A DNA stretch of 64,000 nt from contig CAJKAR010000004.1 in assembly GCA_905197955.1 (NCBI GenBank), positions 108,103 to 172,102 of the forward strand, given 5' to 3'. Source of the stretch: an uncultured Lentisphaeria bacterium. Its GTDB lineage: Bacteria; Verrucomicrobiota; Lentisphaeria; Victivallales; UBA1829. The notes beneath the pieces are model-generated. The model did no database searches. It was not told the DNA's origin and was given only the letters and a program-made list of their open reading frames with translations. Positions 8,477 through 16,641 of the stretch are shown one piece after another (within the stretch, counting starts at the first letter, position 1; the number at the start of each line of letters is the position of its first letter). A program made the translations under genes and the position numbers.

Positions 8477-9682
8477 ATGCACAGCGCTCTGACCGAAAAA
8501 AACATAGAACTCTATGACAAATACGTCATGAAGACGTATCCCAAAGCGGATATTCTCTTCACGCGCGGCAGCGGATGCCATCTGTGGGATGGCGATGGAA
8601 ACGAGTATCTGGATTTCGCCGCAGGCATTGCCGTGTGCAGTCTTGGTCACTGCCATCCCGCAGTGACGAAAGCCATCACGGAACAGGCGCAGAAGCTGGT
8701 TCATGTTTCCAATCTGTTCATGAACGAGCGCCAGCCGGAACTGGCATACAAGTTGATTTCGCACTGTTTTGACGGTGTCTGCTTCTTCTGCAACAGCGGA
8801 GCGGAAGCCAATGAAGGGCTCATTAAACTTGCCCGGAAATGGGGATCCACACAGGGCCGTTATGAGATTATCGCCATGAATGACTCCTTCCATGGCCGGA
8901 CTCTCGCCACGCTCGCCGCCACCGGCAGAAGCAAATACCGGAAAGGCTTTGAACCGGATACTCTGGGATTCAAACATGTTCCGTTCAACGATCTGGAAGC
9001 TGCGCGCAATGCGATTGATTCCAAAACAGCGGCAATTCTGCTGGAGCCTGTGCAGGGCGAAGGCGGGATCATCCCCGCTGCACAGGAATATCTGGAAGGA
9101 CTCCGCAAGCTTTGTGACGAAAAAGGAATTCTTCTTCTCTTTGATGAAGTCCAGTGTGGAATGGGACGTACCGGAACGCTGTTCGCCTGGCAGGGATATG
9201 GCGTAGAGCCGGATGCGTTCTCTCTTGCAAAAGCTCTTGGCAACGGATACCCGATCGCAGCAATGGTCGCCAAACGCAAACACGAAGGCGTACTGACTCC
9301 GGGAACCCATGCCAGCACCTTTGGCGGAACTCCGCTTGCATCGGCGGCGGCATGTGCGGTTGTCGATACACTCTGCAATGGAGGAGTCCTGGAAAACTGC
9401 AAAAAACAAGGAGCTTTCCTGACCGGTCTTCTGAAGGATCTGATGCCGAAACATGCATGCATCAAGGAAGTCCGCGGAAAGGGACTGATGGTCGGAGTTG
9501 TGCTGGATTATCCTGCTGTTGAACTGCTTCCCATTCTGAGAAGCAAGGGAATGATCGCCCTGACCGCGGGAGAAACGGTTCTCCGCCTTGTTCCGCCACT
9601 CATTGTTACCGAAGACGACTGCCGGAAAGCAGCCGCCCTCATTGACGCCGCCATCTCCGAACATGACGGCGCGGCAAAATAA
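8477..9682 (+). CDS. argD: Acetylornithine aminotransferase
   Basis: 401 aa. A PLP-dependent class III transaminase converting N-acetylglutamate semialdehyde to N-acetylornithine in arginine synthesis. Visible features: FTRGSGCHLWDGDGNEYLDF at the N-terminus, NSGAEANEGLIKLARKW (PLP phosphate binding), FDEVQCGMGRTG with the ring-binding Asp, and the Schiff-base lysine K252 in FSLAKALGNG, followed by TFGGTPLA. ATG 8477 is chosen over TTG 8468 because AAGGAG lies 10 nt before it. It is followed 37 nt later by argF, which supports the arginine role rather than another ornithine/GABA aminotransferase. Confidence 0.93.
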   Translation: MHSALTEKNIELYDKYVMKTYPKADILFTRGSGCHLWDGDGNEYLDFAAGIAVCSLGHCHPAVTKAITEQAQKLVHVSNLFMNERQPELAYKLISHCFDGVCFFCNSGAEANEGLIKLARKWGSTQGRYEIIAMNDSFHGRTLATLAATGRSKYRKGFEPDTLGFKHVPFNDLEAARNAIDSKTAAILLEPVQGEGGIIPAAQEYLEGLRKLCDEKGILLLFDEVQCGMGRTGTLFAWQGYGVEPDAFSLAKALGNGYPIAAMVAKRKHEGVLTPGTHASTFGGTPLASAAACAVVDTLCNGGVLENCKKQGAFLTGLLKDLMPKHACIKEVRGKGLMVGVVLDYPAVELLPILRSKGMIALTAGETVLRLVPPLIVTEDDCRKAAALIDAAISEHDGAAK

Positions 9683-9719
9683 CCATACAGAAACAACCTC
9701 GAAACAGGAGGAATGACCC

Positions 9720-10631
9720 ATGAAAAAAGATTTGCTGTCCTGCGCGGATTTGACCAGAGCCGATCTCGATAAGATCATTGAACTCGCCGCAAAGCTGAAA
9801 CGGGAACGCGGCACTCCGCAGGCGATCAAGCCTCTTGCGGGCAAAAGCATCGGCATGATTTTTGCGAAGTCCTCGACTCGTACCAGAGTATCGTTTGAGG
9901 TCGGAATTCAGGAACTCGGCGGATATCCCGTCTATCTGGAACAGGGACACACCCAGATGGGCCGCGGGGAAACCATTCCCGATACAGCCAGAGTTCTGGA
10001 ACGCTATCTCCAGGGAATTGTGATCCGCACTTACGCGCAAAGCGATGTGGCGGGACTTGCGGAATATTCCAAATATCCGGTCATCAACGCGCTGACCGAT
10101 GAGTTCCATCCCTGCCAGGCTTTGACCGATATTTTCACCATGTGGGAACACTCGAACGGGAAACTCGCCGGACTGAAGATGGCTTATCTCGGCGACGGCG
10201 CCAGCAACATGGCAAACTCCCTGATGTTCGCCACACAGCTTGCCGGGGTCGATCTGGCGATTGCCGCACCGAAGGAATTCGCCCCCTCCCCTGAGTTCCT
10301 GAACAAGAATCTCGGTCCCGGAAAATCCTCCTGGACAACCAATGTCGATGAGGCGCTCAAGGATGCCGATTACATCTACACGGATGTCTGGGTCAGCATG
10401 GGATTCGAAGACGAGGCCAAGGACAGAATGAAAATCCTTGCTCCGTATCAGTTGAACATGACGAATCTGAAAAAAGCCAAACCGGATGTCAAAGTTCTCC
10501 ATTGCCTGCCCGCGCACCGCGGAGAGGAAATCACGGATGACGTGATGGATTCGGAACACTCCATTGTATTCGATCAGGCGGAAAACCGCCTCCATGTCCA
10601 GAAGGCAATCATGACCCTTCTGATGGCCTGA
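9720..10631 (+). CDS. argF: Ornithine carbamoyltransferase
   Basis: 303 aa. It transfers the carbamoyl group of carbamoyl phosphate to ornithine, giving citrulline. The carbamoyl-phosphate motif SSTRTR is at residues 51-56, followed by HTQMGRGE, FHPCQALTD and the ornithine-side HCLPAHRGEE motif at about 261-270. Length matches the family. AGGAGG lies 8 nt before ATG 9720. It is cotranscribed with argD, and the unit ends in an intrinsic terminator at 10659-10697. Confidence 0.96.
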   Translation: MKKDLLSCADLTRADLDKIIELAAKLKRERGTPQAIKPLAGKSIGMIFAKSSTRTRVSFEVGIQELGGYPVYLEQGHTQMGRGETIPDTARVLERYLQGIVIRTYAQSDVAGLAEYSKYPVINALTDEFHPCQALTDIFTMWEHSNGKLAGLKMAYLGDGASNMANSLMFATQLAGVDLAIAAPKEFAPSPEFLNKNLGPGKSSWTTNVDEALKDADYIYTDVWVSMGFEDEAKDRMKILAPYQLNMTNLKKAKPDVKVLHCLPAHRGEEITDDVMDSEHSIVFDQAENRLHVQKAIMTLLMA

Positions 10632-10658
10632 GTTTCCCATTTCATTGGAACAAAAGAA

Positions 10659-10697
10659 AAGACCGGGTTGGAAATTCTCCTTCCCGGTCTTTTTTTA
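10659..10697 (+). terminator. Intrinsic terminator of argD-argF
   Basis: AAGACCGGG and CCCGGTCTT pair around a 15-nt loop, followed by a run of T at 10689-10697. It lies 28 nt after the argF stop. Confidence 0.9.
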
Positions 10698-10775
10698 TCT
10701 CTGCATTTCCGTCAGATTTCCGGTTCTCTGCCGAAGAGGACGGGTCTTTCTGAAAAGAAAAACTTTAAGATTCGG

Positions 10776-12098
10776 TTATGGCTGGAACAGTTTTGCTTTT
10801 CTGCGCAGGAATCCCGCACCGAAGCGTTCGAAAGCGGCTTTCTCCAGCGCTTCCCGGTGCTTCGGATGAGCGATGCTGATCAGCAGGGCGGCTCGCTCCT
10901 GAAGAGTTTTGCCGTAAAGATCGACGATTCCGTATTCCGTAACCACATAATGAACCAAATGTCTCGGTGTGACCACACCTGCGCCCGGTTTCAGGAACGG
11001 GGTGATCTTGCTCTCGCCCTTGTTCGTTTCGGAGGCGATCGCAATGATGGCTTTCCCGCCTTTGGAGCGCGATGCTCCGTAGATGAAGTCGAGCTGACCT
11101 CCGACTCCGGAATACATCTGGCTGCCGATCGAATCAGCACAGACCTGTCCGGTAAGATCAATCTCCACAGCGGAGTTGATTGCCACCACGTTGTCGTTCT
11201 GGGCAATGATGAAAGGATCATTTGTATAACCGATGTCCTTCATGAGAACCAGCGGATTATTGTCAATGAAATCATAGAACTTCTGAGATCCCATCAAGAA
11301 GCTGGTGACCAGTTTTCCGCGGTCGATCTGCTTTTTGGCCCCGTTGATAACACCTTCATCGACCAGCGGGATCACATTATCGGAAAACATCTCCGTGTGA
11401 ATTCCGAGGTCGGAATGATCCTTCAGCGCGGAAAGAATCGCGTTCGGAATGGAACCGATTCCCATTTGCAGGCAGGCGCCGTTGTCGATGAGCGCGGCGC
11501 AGTTTTTCCCGATGGCGATATCCAGTTCTGTCGAAGGCGGATTGATAATCTCCATCAGCGGGTGATTGTCGAGCACGGCATAATCGATCCGGCTGTACGG
11601 GATGAGGGAATCGCCCAAAGTCCGCGGGGCCTTCTCATCGACCACCGCGATCACGGTCTTTGCCACCTCGACCGCCGCCAGCGTGATATCCACGGAAACA
11701 CCGAGGGATACATAGCCGTGCTGATCGGGTTTGGTGACTTTGATAATCGCGACATCGCATTTGAAGATTCCGGATCGGTAAAGGGCCTGCGTATCGCTCA
11801 GCCCCACCGGGAGATAATCGCTGACCCCTTCCCGGATGCTGCGGCGATTGTTTGCTCCGGCAAAAAATGCGTTCGGGATAAAGATCCCGGCATATTTTTC
11901 CTCTGTATAGGGAGCCTTGCCGAAGGTCATCAGCTGAACGATTTCGACATCCTGCAGTTCTCCGCGATCCCCCCGGCGGCAAAGAGCCTCCACCAGAATC
12001 TCCGGGGAATTGGCAAAGCCGCTGAGATAAACGGAGTCTCCGGATTTTACAGCCTGAACGGCTTCATCCGGAGAGACGATTTTCGGGACTCTTCTCAT
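10776..12098 (-). CDS. Acetyl-CoA hydrolase/transferase family CoA-transferase
   Basis: 440 aa from ATG 12098. It belongs to the family that includes 4-hydroxybutyrate and acetate:succinate-type CoA-transferases: N-terminal VQAVKSGDSVYLSGFANSPEILV, VAINSAVEIDLTGQ carrying the expected catalytic Glu, GVGGQLDFIYGASRSKGGKAI, and the C-terminal GAGVVTPRHLVHYVVTEYGI. The enzyme moves CoA between acyl groups in the cytoplasm, for example to recover acetate or butyrate from CoA thioesters in fermentation. It starts 2 nt after the Nif11-like gene, so the two form an operon. Phosphate acetyltransferase lies 3 kb away. Exact substrates cannot be told from sequence. Confidence 0.87.
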   Translation of the reverse strand: MRRVPKIVSPDEAVQAVKSGDSVYLSGFANSPEILVEALCRRGDRGELQDVEIVQLMTFGKAPYTEEKYAGIFIPNAFFAGANNRRSIREGVSDYLPVGLSDTQALYRSGIFKCDVAIIKVTKPDQHGYVSLGVSVDITLAAVEVAKTVIAVVDEKAPRTLGDSLIPYSRIDYAVLDNHPLMEIINPPSTELDIAIGKNCAALIDNGACLQMGIGSIPNAILSALKDHSDLGIHTEMFSDNVIPLVDEGVINGAKKQIDRGKLVTSFLMGSQKFYDFIDNNPLVLMKDIGYTNDPFIIAQNDNVVAINSAVEIDLTGQVCADSIGSQMYSGVGGQLDFIYGASRSKGGKAIIAIASETNKGESKITPFLKPGAGVVTPRHLVHYVVTEYGIVDLYGKTLQERAALLISIAHPKHREALEKAAFERFGAGFLRRKAKLFQP

Positions 12099-12100
12099 AA

Positions 12101-12391
12101 TCAAAGACTTCTGAACCAGGTGCGGACAGTTTCTATGGCATTGGCATTGTCGCTGCCGGCGACCTCTTCCGCGTAGATGCCGCAAACCATATCTTCCAGC
12201 TGGTCCGCTTCCAGTTTTTTCCCGGTCAGTTCGCTGACGATCTTCAGAAGATCATGCTTGTTGAAATCATAGTTATCCTTTTTGATGAGGTCGCGGATCA
12301 CATCGGCGTTTTCCGCTTTTCCGAGAGTTTCACGGAATTCATCGTCGCTCATCATTCTCATGCAAAAGGCTCTTGCGCTTTCAATCGACAT
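12101..12391 (-). CDS. Nif11-like small protein
   Basis: 96 aa from ATG 12391 (AAGGAG 7 nt upstream; TTG 12397 is less likely). The first 50 residues follow the Nif11 pattern: MSIESARAFCMRMMSDDEFR, a short helix break, then NYDFNKHDLLKIVSELTG. The second half (QLEDMVCGIYAEEVAGSDN) resembles the leader/cleavage region of Nif11-derived peptides but has no Gly-Gly site and no Cys/Ser-rich core after it. No peptide-maturation enzyme is adjacent. It is in an operon with the CoA-transferase, 2 nt apart, so an accessory or regulatory role there is more plausible than a natural-product precursor. Confidence 0.7.
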   Translation of the reverse strand: MSIESARAFCMRMMSDDEFRETLGKAENADVIRDLIKKDNYDFNKHDLLKIVSELTGKKLEADQLEDMVCGIYAEEVAGSDNANAIETVRTWFRSL

Positions 12392-12441
12392 ATCCAATCT
12401 CCTTGTTTAACGCTTTGATTGACAGACGAATACTCCCTGAT

Positions 12442-12469
12442 ACAATAAACTCTTTCCTGCAAAATTCAA
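12442..12469 (-). promoter_or_regulatory. Promoter of the Nif11-like/CoA-transferase operon
   Basis: Minus strand TTGAAT, 16-bp spacer, TATTGT, about 50 nt before ATG 12391. Confidence 0.6.
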
Positions 12470-12514
12470 CCCCGTTTTCAGGCAAAATCCGTCTAAAAGT
12501 CGGAAAGAGCAGGT

Positions 12515-13489
12515 TCAGCCGAAGAGTTTTCCCGCGATGTCGGAAGAGGTAAACACTCCGGTCTGCCGTCCCTCTTTCTCGACAATATACATTGCAACAT
12601 CGGATCCGCGCGTACGATTCAACGCCTCGACAATGGGCGTGGATTCCTCAATGGAGATCATATTCTGCATGCAATCCCCGACTTTCACGGAGTCCCATTC
12701 CCGTTCCCGCAGCGAGAACATCGCAAAGTAGCAGGAAAAAATCCCGATCCAGCGATGCTGCGTCGAATCCAGAACGGGAAATTTGGAAATGGAGGTCCGA
12801 CGGCAGATCCGCATTGCTTCCCGAACACTCAGATCGGAAGAGATCTCCATCACATCCTGTTTCTTCTTCATAATGTCGCTGACCCGGGACGAATGAAAGT
12901 TGATCGCATTGTCCAGAATGGATGCCGTTTCCGCAGGCAGTCCGCCGGAACTTTCGCTTTCCATCAGAAAGAGTTTGAGATCTTCCCGCATTACGGCGCT
13001 TCGGGTCTCATCGCTGGATTTGTCGCGGGAAATTTTCCGGCTCAGGAACGATGTGAACCAGTCGAACAGACGTGCCGGAACATACAGCACAAAATAAGTC
13101 AGATACAGAATCCACACAAACATCGAGCACCGCAGACACGGTGCCTGTCGGAACCAGTTCTTCGGAATAATCTCGCAAATCAGCATTCCCACGCTCAGCG
13201 CACAGCTCATGCCCAGCAGTGCTCCGGCCGAAGAAAGTCCCGCACTCTCGGCAAAGCTCTTCGCAGCCAGCGAGGCGCAGACAACACTGATATTCACTCC
13301 CAGCAGCGTCGTGGAAATCATAACGCCCGGATTGTTCAGAAAGAAAAGCACCATCTTTGCGGAACGGCTTCCCGTTTCGCACGCATGCTCGATCCGGGGA
13401 CGGCGAACCGAGATCATTCCCGTTTCCATTCCGGCAAACAGTCCCTGCATCAGCATGAAGAATATGAGGAAAAACAGACTGATCAGCAT
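12515..13489 (-). CDS. CNNM-family membrane protein with CBS domains
   Basis: 324 aa. Residues 1-150 form a DUF21/CNNM transmembrane domain with about four segments (SLFFLIFFMLMQGLFAGMETG, NPGVMISTTLLGVNISVV, CALSVGMLICEIIPKNW). Residues about 195-324 hold a CBS pair (SDIMKKKQDVMEISSDLSV through VAMYIVEKEGRQTGVF). The C-terminal CorC/HlyC domain usual in the family is absent: the protein ends right after the second CBS motif. Relatives are linked to Mg2+/Co2+ efflux. It overlaps the preceding longer paralogue by 7 nt and is probably translated from the same mRNA. Confidence 0.83.
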   Translation of the reverse strand: MLISLFFLIFFMLMQGLFAGMETGMISVRRPRIEHACETGSRSAKMVLFFLNNPGVMISTTLLGVNISVVCASLAAKSFAESAGLSSAGALLGMSCALSVGMLICEIIPKNWFRQAPCLRCSMFVWILYLTYFVLYVPARLFDWFTSFLSRKISRDKSSDETRSAVMREDLKLFLMESESSGGLPAETASILDNAINFHSSRVSDIMKKKQDVMEISSDLSVREAMRICRRTSISKFPVLDSTQHRWIGIFSCYFAMFSLREREWDSVKVGDCMQNMISIEESTPIVEALNRTRGSDVAMYIVEKEGRQTGVFTSSDIAGKLFG

Positions 13490-14784
13490 GCTTCCGCCTC
13501 CGTCATCGTATGCTCAGCCTCCCGCGGCAGGGAGACTTCCAGTTTTGAGGCCCGGTTGCCCGACATCTCCAGCACCTTGATACAGATTCCATCAGCCGAG
13601 ACCTTCGCTCCCACTTTCGGCAGAGCCCCGTACAATTCGCAGAACACGCCGTTCAGCGTGGAAGATTTGATCTCCTCTTCCGGAGTCCATCCGGTGTCCT
13701 CCATCACCGATTCGATGGGGGTGAGGCCTTCATAAAGCCAGAGCTTGCCGGAGGCATCCTGCCTCAGAGGTTCCGTCGGAGCCGACTTCACTCCTCCGAT
13801 GGAACTGCCTGTCAGCGCAGCATAAATTCCCGATCGGGAAATCAATCCCGATATTCCTCCGTACTCATCGGAAATCAGCGCGGCAAACTCGTTATGTGCT
13901 TTCAAGGTACGCAGAGCCAGCACCACCGGAGTCTGTTCCGGAATGTAAATTGCAGAACGGACACAGGGAGAGGTCAGCCATTTCTCCCGCTGCTGGGACG
14001 AAAGCATGAAGAAATCCCGGGCGGAAAGAATCATATCGGCATCATCAATATCCTTTTCTCCAACTAGAAAATACATGGTCCGATTTCGATAGATGGTCTC
14101 CGCCACCTCCTCTGCGGAGGCATCCTTCCGGAGAAAACCGATTGAAGTTCTTGACTGCATGATTCTGGAAATCTCCCGGGAACTGAAATCCAGAGACTCC
14201 TTCAACAGAGCCTTCTCGCCCGGAGAAAACGCTCCGTTCCGTGTACAGGTGTCGATGTAAGAATCATACTCCTCGTGAGTCAGGGGTACGGAAGTCTGTC
14301 TTCCGAGAAGATCCAGCACCCGGTTCGAAAACTTCTCTGCCACATAGATGATGGGAAAGAGGATCTTCCGCATCATGCAGACCGGAAGCGCAACAATGCG
14401 GGACCAGGGATCGCAATAGACATAAGCAAGCGTCATCGGAGTGATCTCCCCGAACAGCAGCAGAACGACGATACCGGTCACAGCGGAAGCCACAGTCGCC
14501 GCCGCTCCGGAAAGTCCCGTATCCCGGATGACGGTATCGTTCAACATCGAAATGCAGCTGTTGACGAACATATTCGACAAGATAATGGATACCAGCGTCC
14601 GATTGTAATTGTCAAGCAGAAAATAGATGCGGCGTTTGGTTGGCGAAGGATCGTTTTTATAGGCAATCACCTTCGCTCTGCTCAGGGAGAAGAGGGACAT
14701 TTCACAGCTGGAAAAAAATGCGGAACCGCAGATCAGAAGAATCAGCAGGATGATTTCCAGACCGATTAATAAATAACTGTCCAT
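13483..14784 (-). CDS. CNNM/CorC (hemolysin C-like) membrane protein
   Basis: 433 aa. Full-length family architecture: DUF21 transmembrane domain (residues 1-165; ICGSAFFSSCEMSLFSLSRAK, LVSIILSNMFVN, VVLLLFGEITPMTLAY), a CBS pair (about 200-315; IMQSRTSIGFLRKDASAEEV, FAALISDEYGGISGLI) and a C-terminal CorC_HlyC-type domain (about 345-425; WLYEGLTPIESVMEDTGW, SSTLNGVFCELYGALPKVG). Bacterial members are associated with divalent cation export. It is the first gene of a two-gene operon with a truncated paralogue downstream, suggesting a heteromeric complex. Promoter at 14845-14873. Confidence 0.87.
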   Translation of the reverse strand: MDSYLLIGLEIILLILLICGSAFFSSCEMSLFSLSRAKVIAYKNDPSPTKRRIYFLLDNYNRTLVSIILSNMFVNSCISMLNDTVIRDTGLSGAAATVASAVTGIVVLLLFGEITPMTLAYVYCDPWSRIVALPVCMMRKILFPIIYVAEKFSNRVLDLLGRQTSVPLTHEEYDSYIDTCTRNGAFSPGEKALLKESLDFSSREISRIMQSRTSIGFLRKDASAEEVAETIYRNRTMYFLVGEKDIDDADMILSARDFFMLSSQQREKWLTSPCVRSAIYIPEQTPVVLALRTLKAHNEFAALISDEYGGISGLISRSGIYAALTGSSIGGVKSAPTEPLRQDASGKLWLYEGLTPIESVMEDTGWTPEEEIKSSTLNGVFCELYGALPKVGAKVSADGICIKVLEMSGNRASKLEVSLPREAEHTMTEAEAC

Positions 14785-14844
14785 ACAAATGCTGTTTCAG
14801 CAAAACTCCCTGGCTGGTTGAACGTTTGGAAACGAAGTGAAAAT

Positions 14845-14873
14845 AATATACCCCGGATCGTGAAAAAAATCAA
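14845..14873 (-). promoter_or_regulatory. Promoter of the CNNM gene pair
   Basis: Minus strand TTGATT, 17-bp spacer, TATATT, 61 nt before ATG 14784. Confidence 0.6.
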
Positions 14874-14914
14874 TCGCGGTCCGGGGATTTTTTCAGAAGA
14901 AAGTCGGATTGGTC

Positions 14915-15361
14915 TTACTTCTTGATTTTAGCGAGGATCTGTTTGTAGGCGTTGATGTAGGTATTGACATCGCCACGCATGAATCCGGTCTGAGCCAGCT
15001 GCTTTCCTTTTGCGTCGGTAATGATGACCGTGGGATAGCCTCTGACCTTATACTGGGACTGCAGTTCCCGGTTCTGTGCGACCACGCCAGGCTGCAACTG
15101 CTGGCTGCGAGGGAAATCCGCCTTGAACATGATGAAGTTCTCCTGAATGAACTTCTGGAACTGCGGTTTTGAAAACGCATCTTTTTCCATTTTGATGCAG
15201 TAGGGACACCAGTCGGAGCCGGTGAAGAGCATCAGGATCGGTTTCCCGGTTTTCTGAGACTCTTCCTGTGCCTTGCCATAGTTGTCGAGCCAGTTGATTC
15301 CGTCCGCAAATGCGAAAACGGCGCTGCACATGAGCAGCAGCATCAGGATTGTTTTTTTCAT
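14915..15361 (-). CDS. Secreted thioredoxin-fold protein
   Basis: 148 aa from ATG 15361, with GGGAGG 5 nt upstream. Residues 1-19 are a signal peptide (MKKTILMLLLMCSAVFAFA). The mature part is a thioredoxin_7-type fold with active-site WCPYC (C52, C55) in FTGSDWCPYCIKMEKD and the cis-proline motif GYPTVI. Such proteins reduce or isomerise disulfides in the periplasm. Length is typical. It follows pta by 80 nt, separated by a hairpin at 15391-15415. Substrate unknown. Confidence 0.86.
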   Translation of the reverse strand: MKKTILMLLLMCSAVFAFADGINWLDNYGKAQEESQKTGKPILMLFTGSDWCPYCIKMEKDAFSKPQFQKFIQENFIMFKADFPRSQQLQPGVVAQNRELQSQYKVRGYPTVIITDAKGKQLAQTGFMRGDVNTYINAYKQILAKIKK

Positions 15362-15390
15362 TTTACCCTCCCTGTATTTTTGTTTTAAGA

Positions 15391-15415
15391 GCGTCCCCGA
15401 ACCGTTCGGAGACGC
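15391..15415 (-). other. Hairpin between pta and the thioredoxin gene
   Basis: In the minus-strand RNA GCGTCTCCGAA pairs with TTCGGGGACGC (one G-U pair) around a 3-nt loop. No clean U-run follows, so it could be a processing or stabilising element or a weak terminator for pta. Confidence 0.4.
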
Positions 15416-15441
15416 TGATGCACGAAAAACACAACGATTGC

Positions 15442-16461
15442 TTAATCTTCCCATTCCGTAACGGCGCAGACGGCGGCCATATCGACGATATCATCGATGG
15501 AGCATCCGCGGCTGCCGTCAACAAAGGGACGACGCAGTCCGTTGCAGATTGGTCCGATCGCGGTGGCTCCCGCAAGACGTTCCGTTGCTTTGTAGATGGA
15601 GTTGCCGCAGTTCAGATCGGGGAACACAAGCACATTGGCGTGTCCGGCGACCTTCGATCCGGCAAACTTTTTCTGTCCGATTTCAGGAACGATGGCCGCA
15701 TCGAACTGCATTTCTCCGTCGATGAGCATATCGGGCGCAAGCGCCTTGGCTTTTGCGGTTGCCTCCACGACCTTTTCGATGATGGGATCGTGCGCGGATC
15801 CGTTGGTCGAGCAGGAGATCATGGCGACCACCGGTTCAGCTCCGGTGTACATTTTGAAGCGCTTGGCCGTTGTAACGGCAATTTCCGCGAGCTGATCGGA
15901 ATTCGGATTGATGTTCAGTCCGCAATCCGTGTAGAAAAGCACGCCGTTGTAGCCCCATTTCGGATCAGGCATCTGCATGACAAAGAAGCTGGAGGCGATT
16001 TTGTTGCCTTTCGCAGTTTTGAAAAGCTGAAGAGCAGGTTTTGTCTTCTGGGCGGTGTTGTGCGCATAGCCGTTCGGATTGCCGCCACAGGAGGCGTAAC
16101 CGTGAGCATCGCCGGCGCAGACCATGACGGCGGAAAAGACGCAGGTGTCCTTGAGCCATTCACGCGCCTGTTCGGGGGTCAGACCTTTGTTTTTGCGGAT
16201 TTCGACTGCGGTTGCGATGTAGCGGTCGAGATTCGGTGATTTCAGGACATCGACAAGTTCAACGCCTTCCAGAGAGACGCCGTTTTCCGCGGCGAGCTTC
16301 CGGATGGACTCCTCGCAGCCGACGAGCACCGGACGGGCATAACCAAGCTGAACCAGCTTTTCCGCCGCTTTCAGATTCCGAATGTCATCGCTTTCGGTCA
16401 GACAGATTTTCCGGTTCAATTTTTTCGCCTGTTCGCGAATGGTGTCGAGTACGGTTTTCAT
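15442..16461 (-). CDS. pta: Phosphate acetyltransferase
   Basis: 339 aa from ATG 16461; AGGAGG lies 13 nt upstream. It interconverts acetyl-CoA and acetyl phosphate, the first step of acetate-forming ATP generation. Motifs: KICLTESDDIRNLKAAEKLV near the start, SAVMVCAGDAHGYASCGG, VAMISCSTNGSAHDPII, DGEMQFDAAIVPEIG, and ANVLVFPDLNCGNSIYK. Length matches the short Pta form without the N-terminal regulatory domain. Acetate kinase is not in the window; the CoA-transferase at 10.8 kb may work in the same fermentative branch. A phosphate butyryltransferase is the main alternative but the DGEMQFDAA and FPDLN motifs favour Pta. Confidence 0.92.
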   Translation of the reverse strand: MKTVLDTIREQAKKLNRKICLTESDDIRNLKAAEKLVQLGYARPVLVGCEESIRKLAAENGVSLEGVELVDVLKSPNLDRYIATAVEIRKNKGLTPEQAREWLKDTCVFSAVMVCAGDAHGYASCGGNPNGYAHNTAQKTKPALQLFKTAKGNKIASSFFVMQMPDPKWGYNGVLFYTDCGLNINPNSDQLAEIAVTTAKRFKMYTGAEPVVAMISCSTNGSAHDPIIEKVVEATAKAKALAPDMLIDGEMQFDAAIVPEIGQKKFAGSKVAGHANVLVFPDLNCGNSIYKATERLAGATAIGPICNGLRRPFVDGSRGCSIDDIVDMAAVCAVTEWED

Positions 16462-16641
16462 TTTTTGTGATTTTCCTCCTGTTATATGTTTTGAACGGAT
16501 TTCTATCAAGCATCAATGTAGCACAGTTTTCCCAAGAGTAAAATCATTTTCCTGTTTTTTTCCATTTCCGTTCTTTACGTGAGCGGAAAGCGGCGGAAAA
16601 GCGAAAATGGGAGGGGAGAGGCTTCCGGTAAAGTGTTTCTG

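Noticed and set aside
8212..8505. 97-codon minus-strand frame between topA and argD
   Set aside because: It overlaps the argD promoter and start, without a ribosome-binding site.
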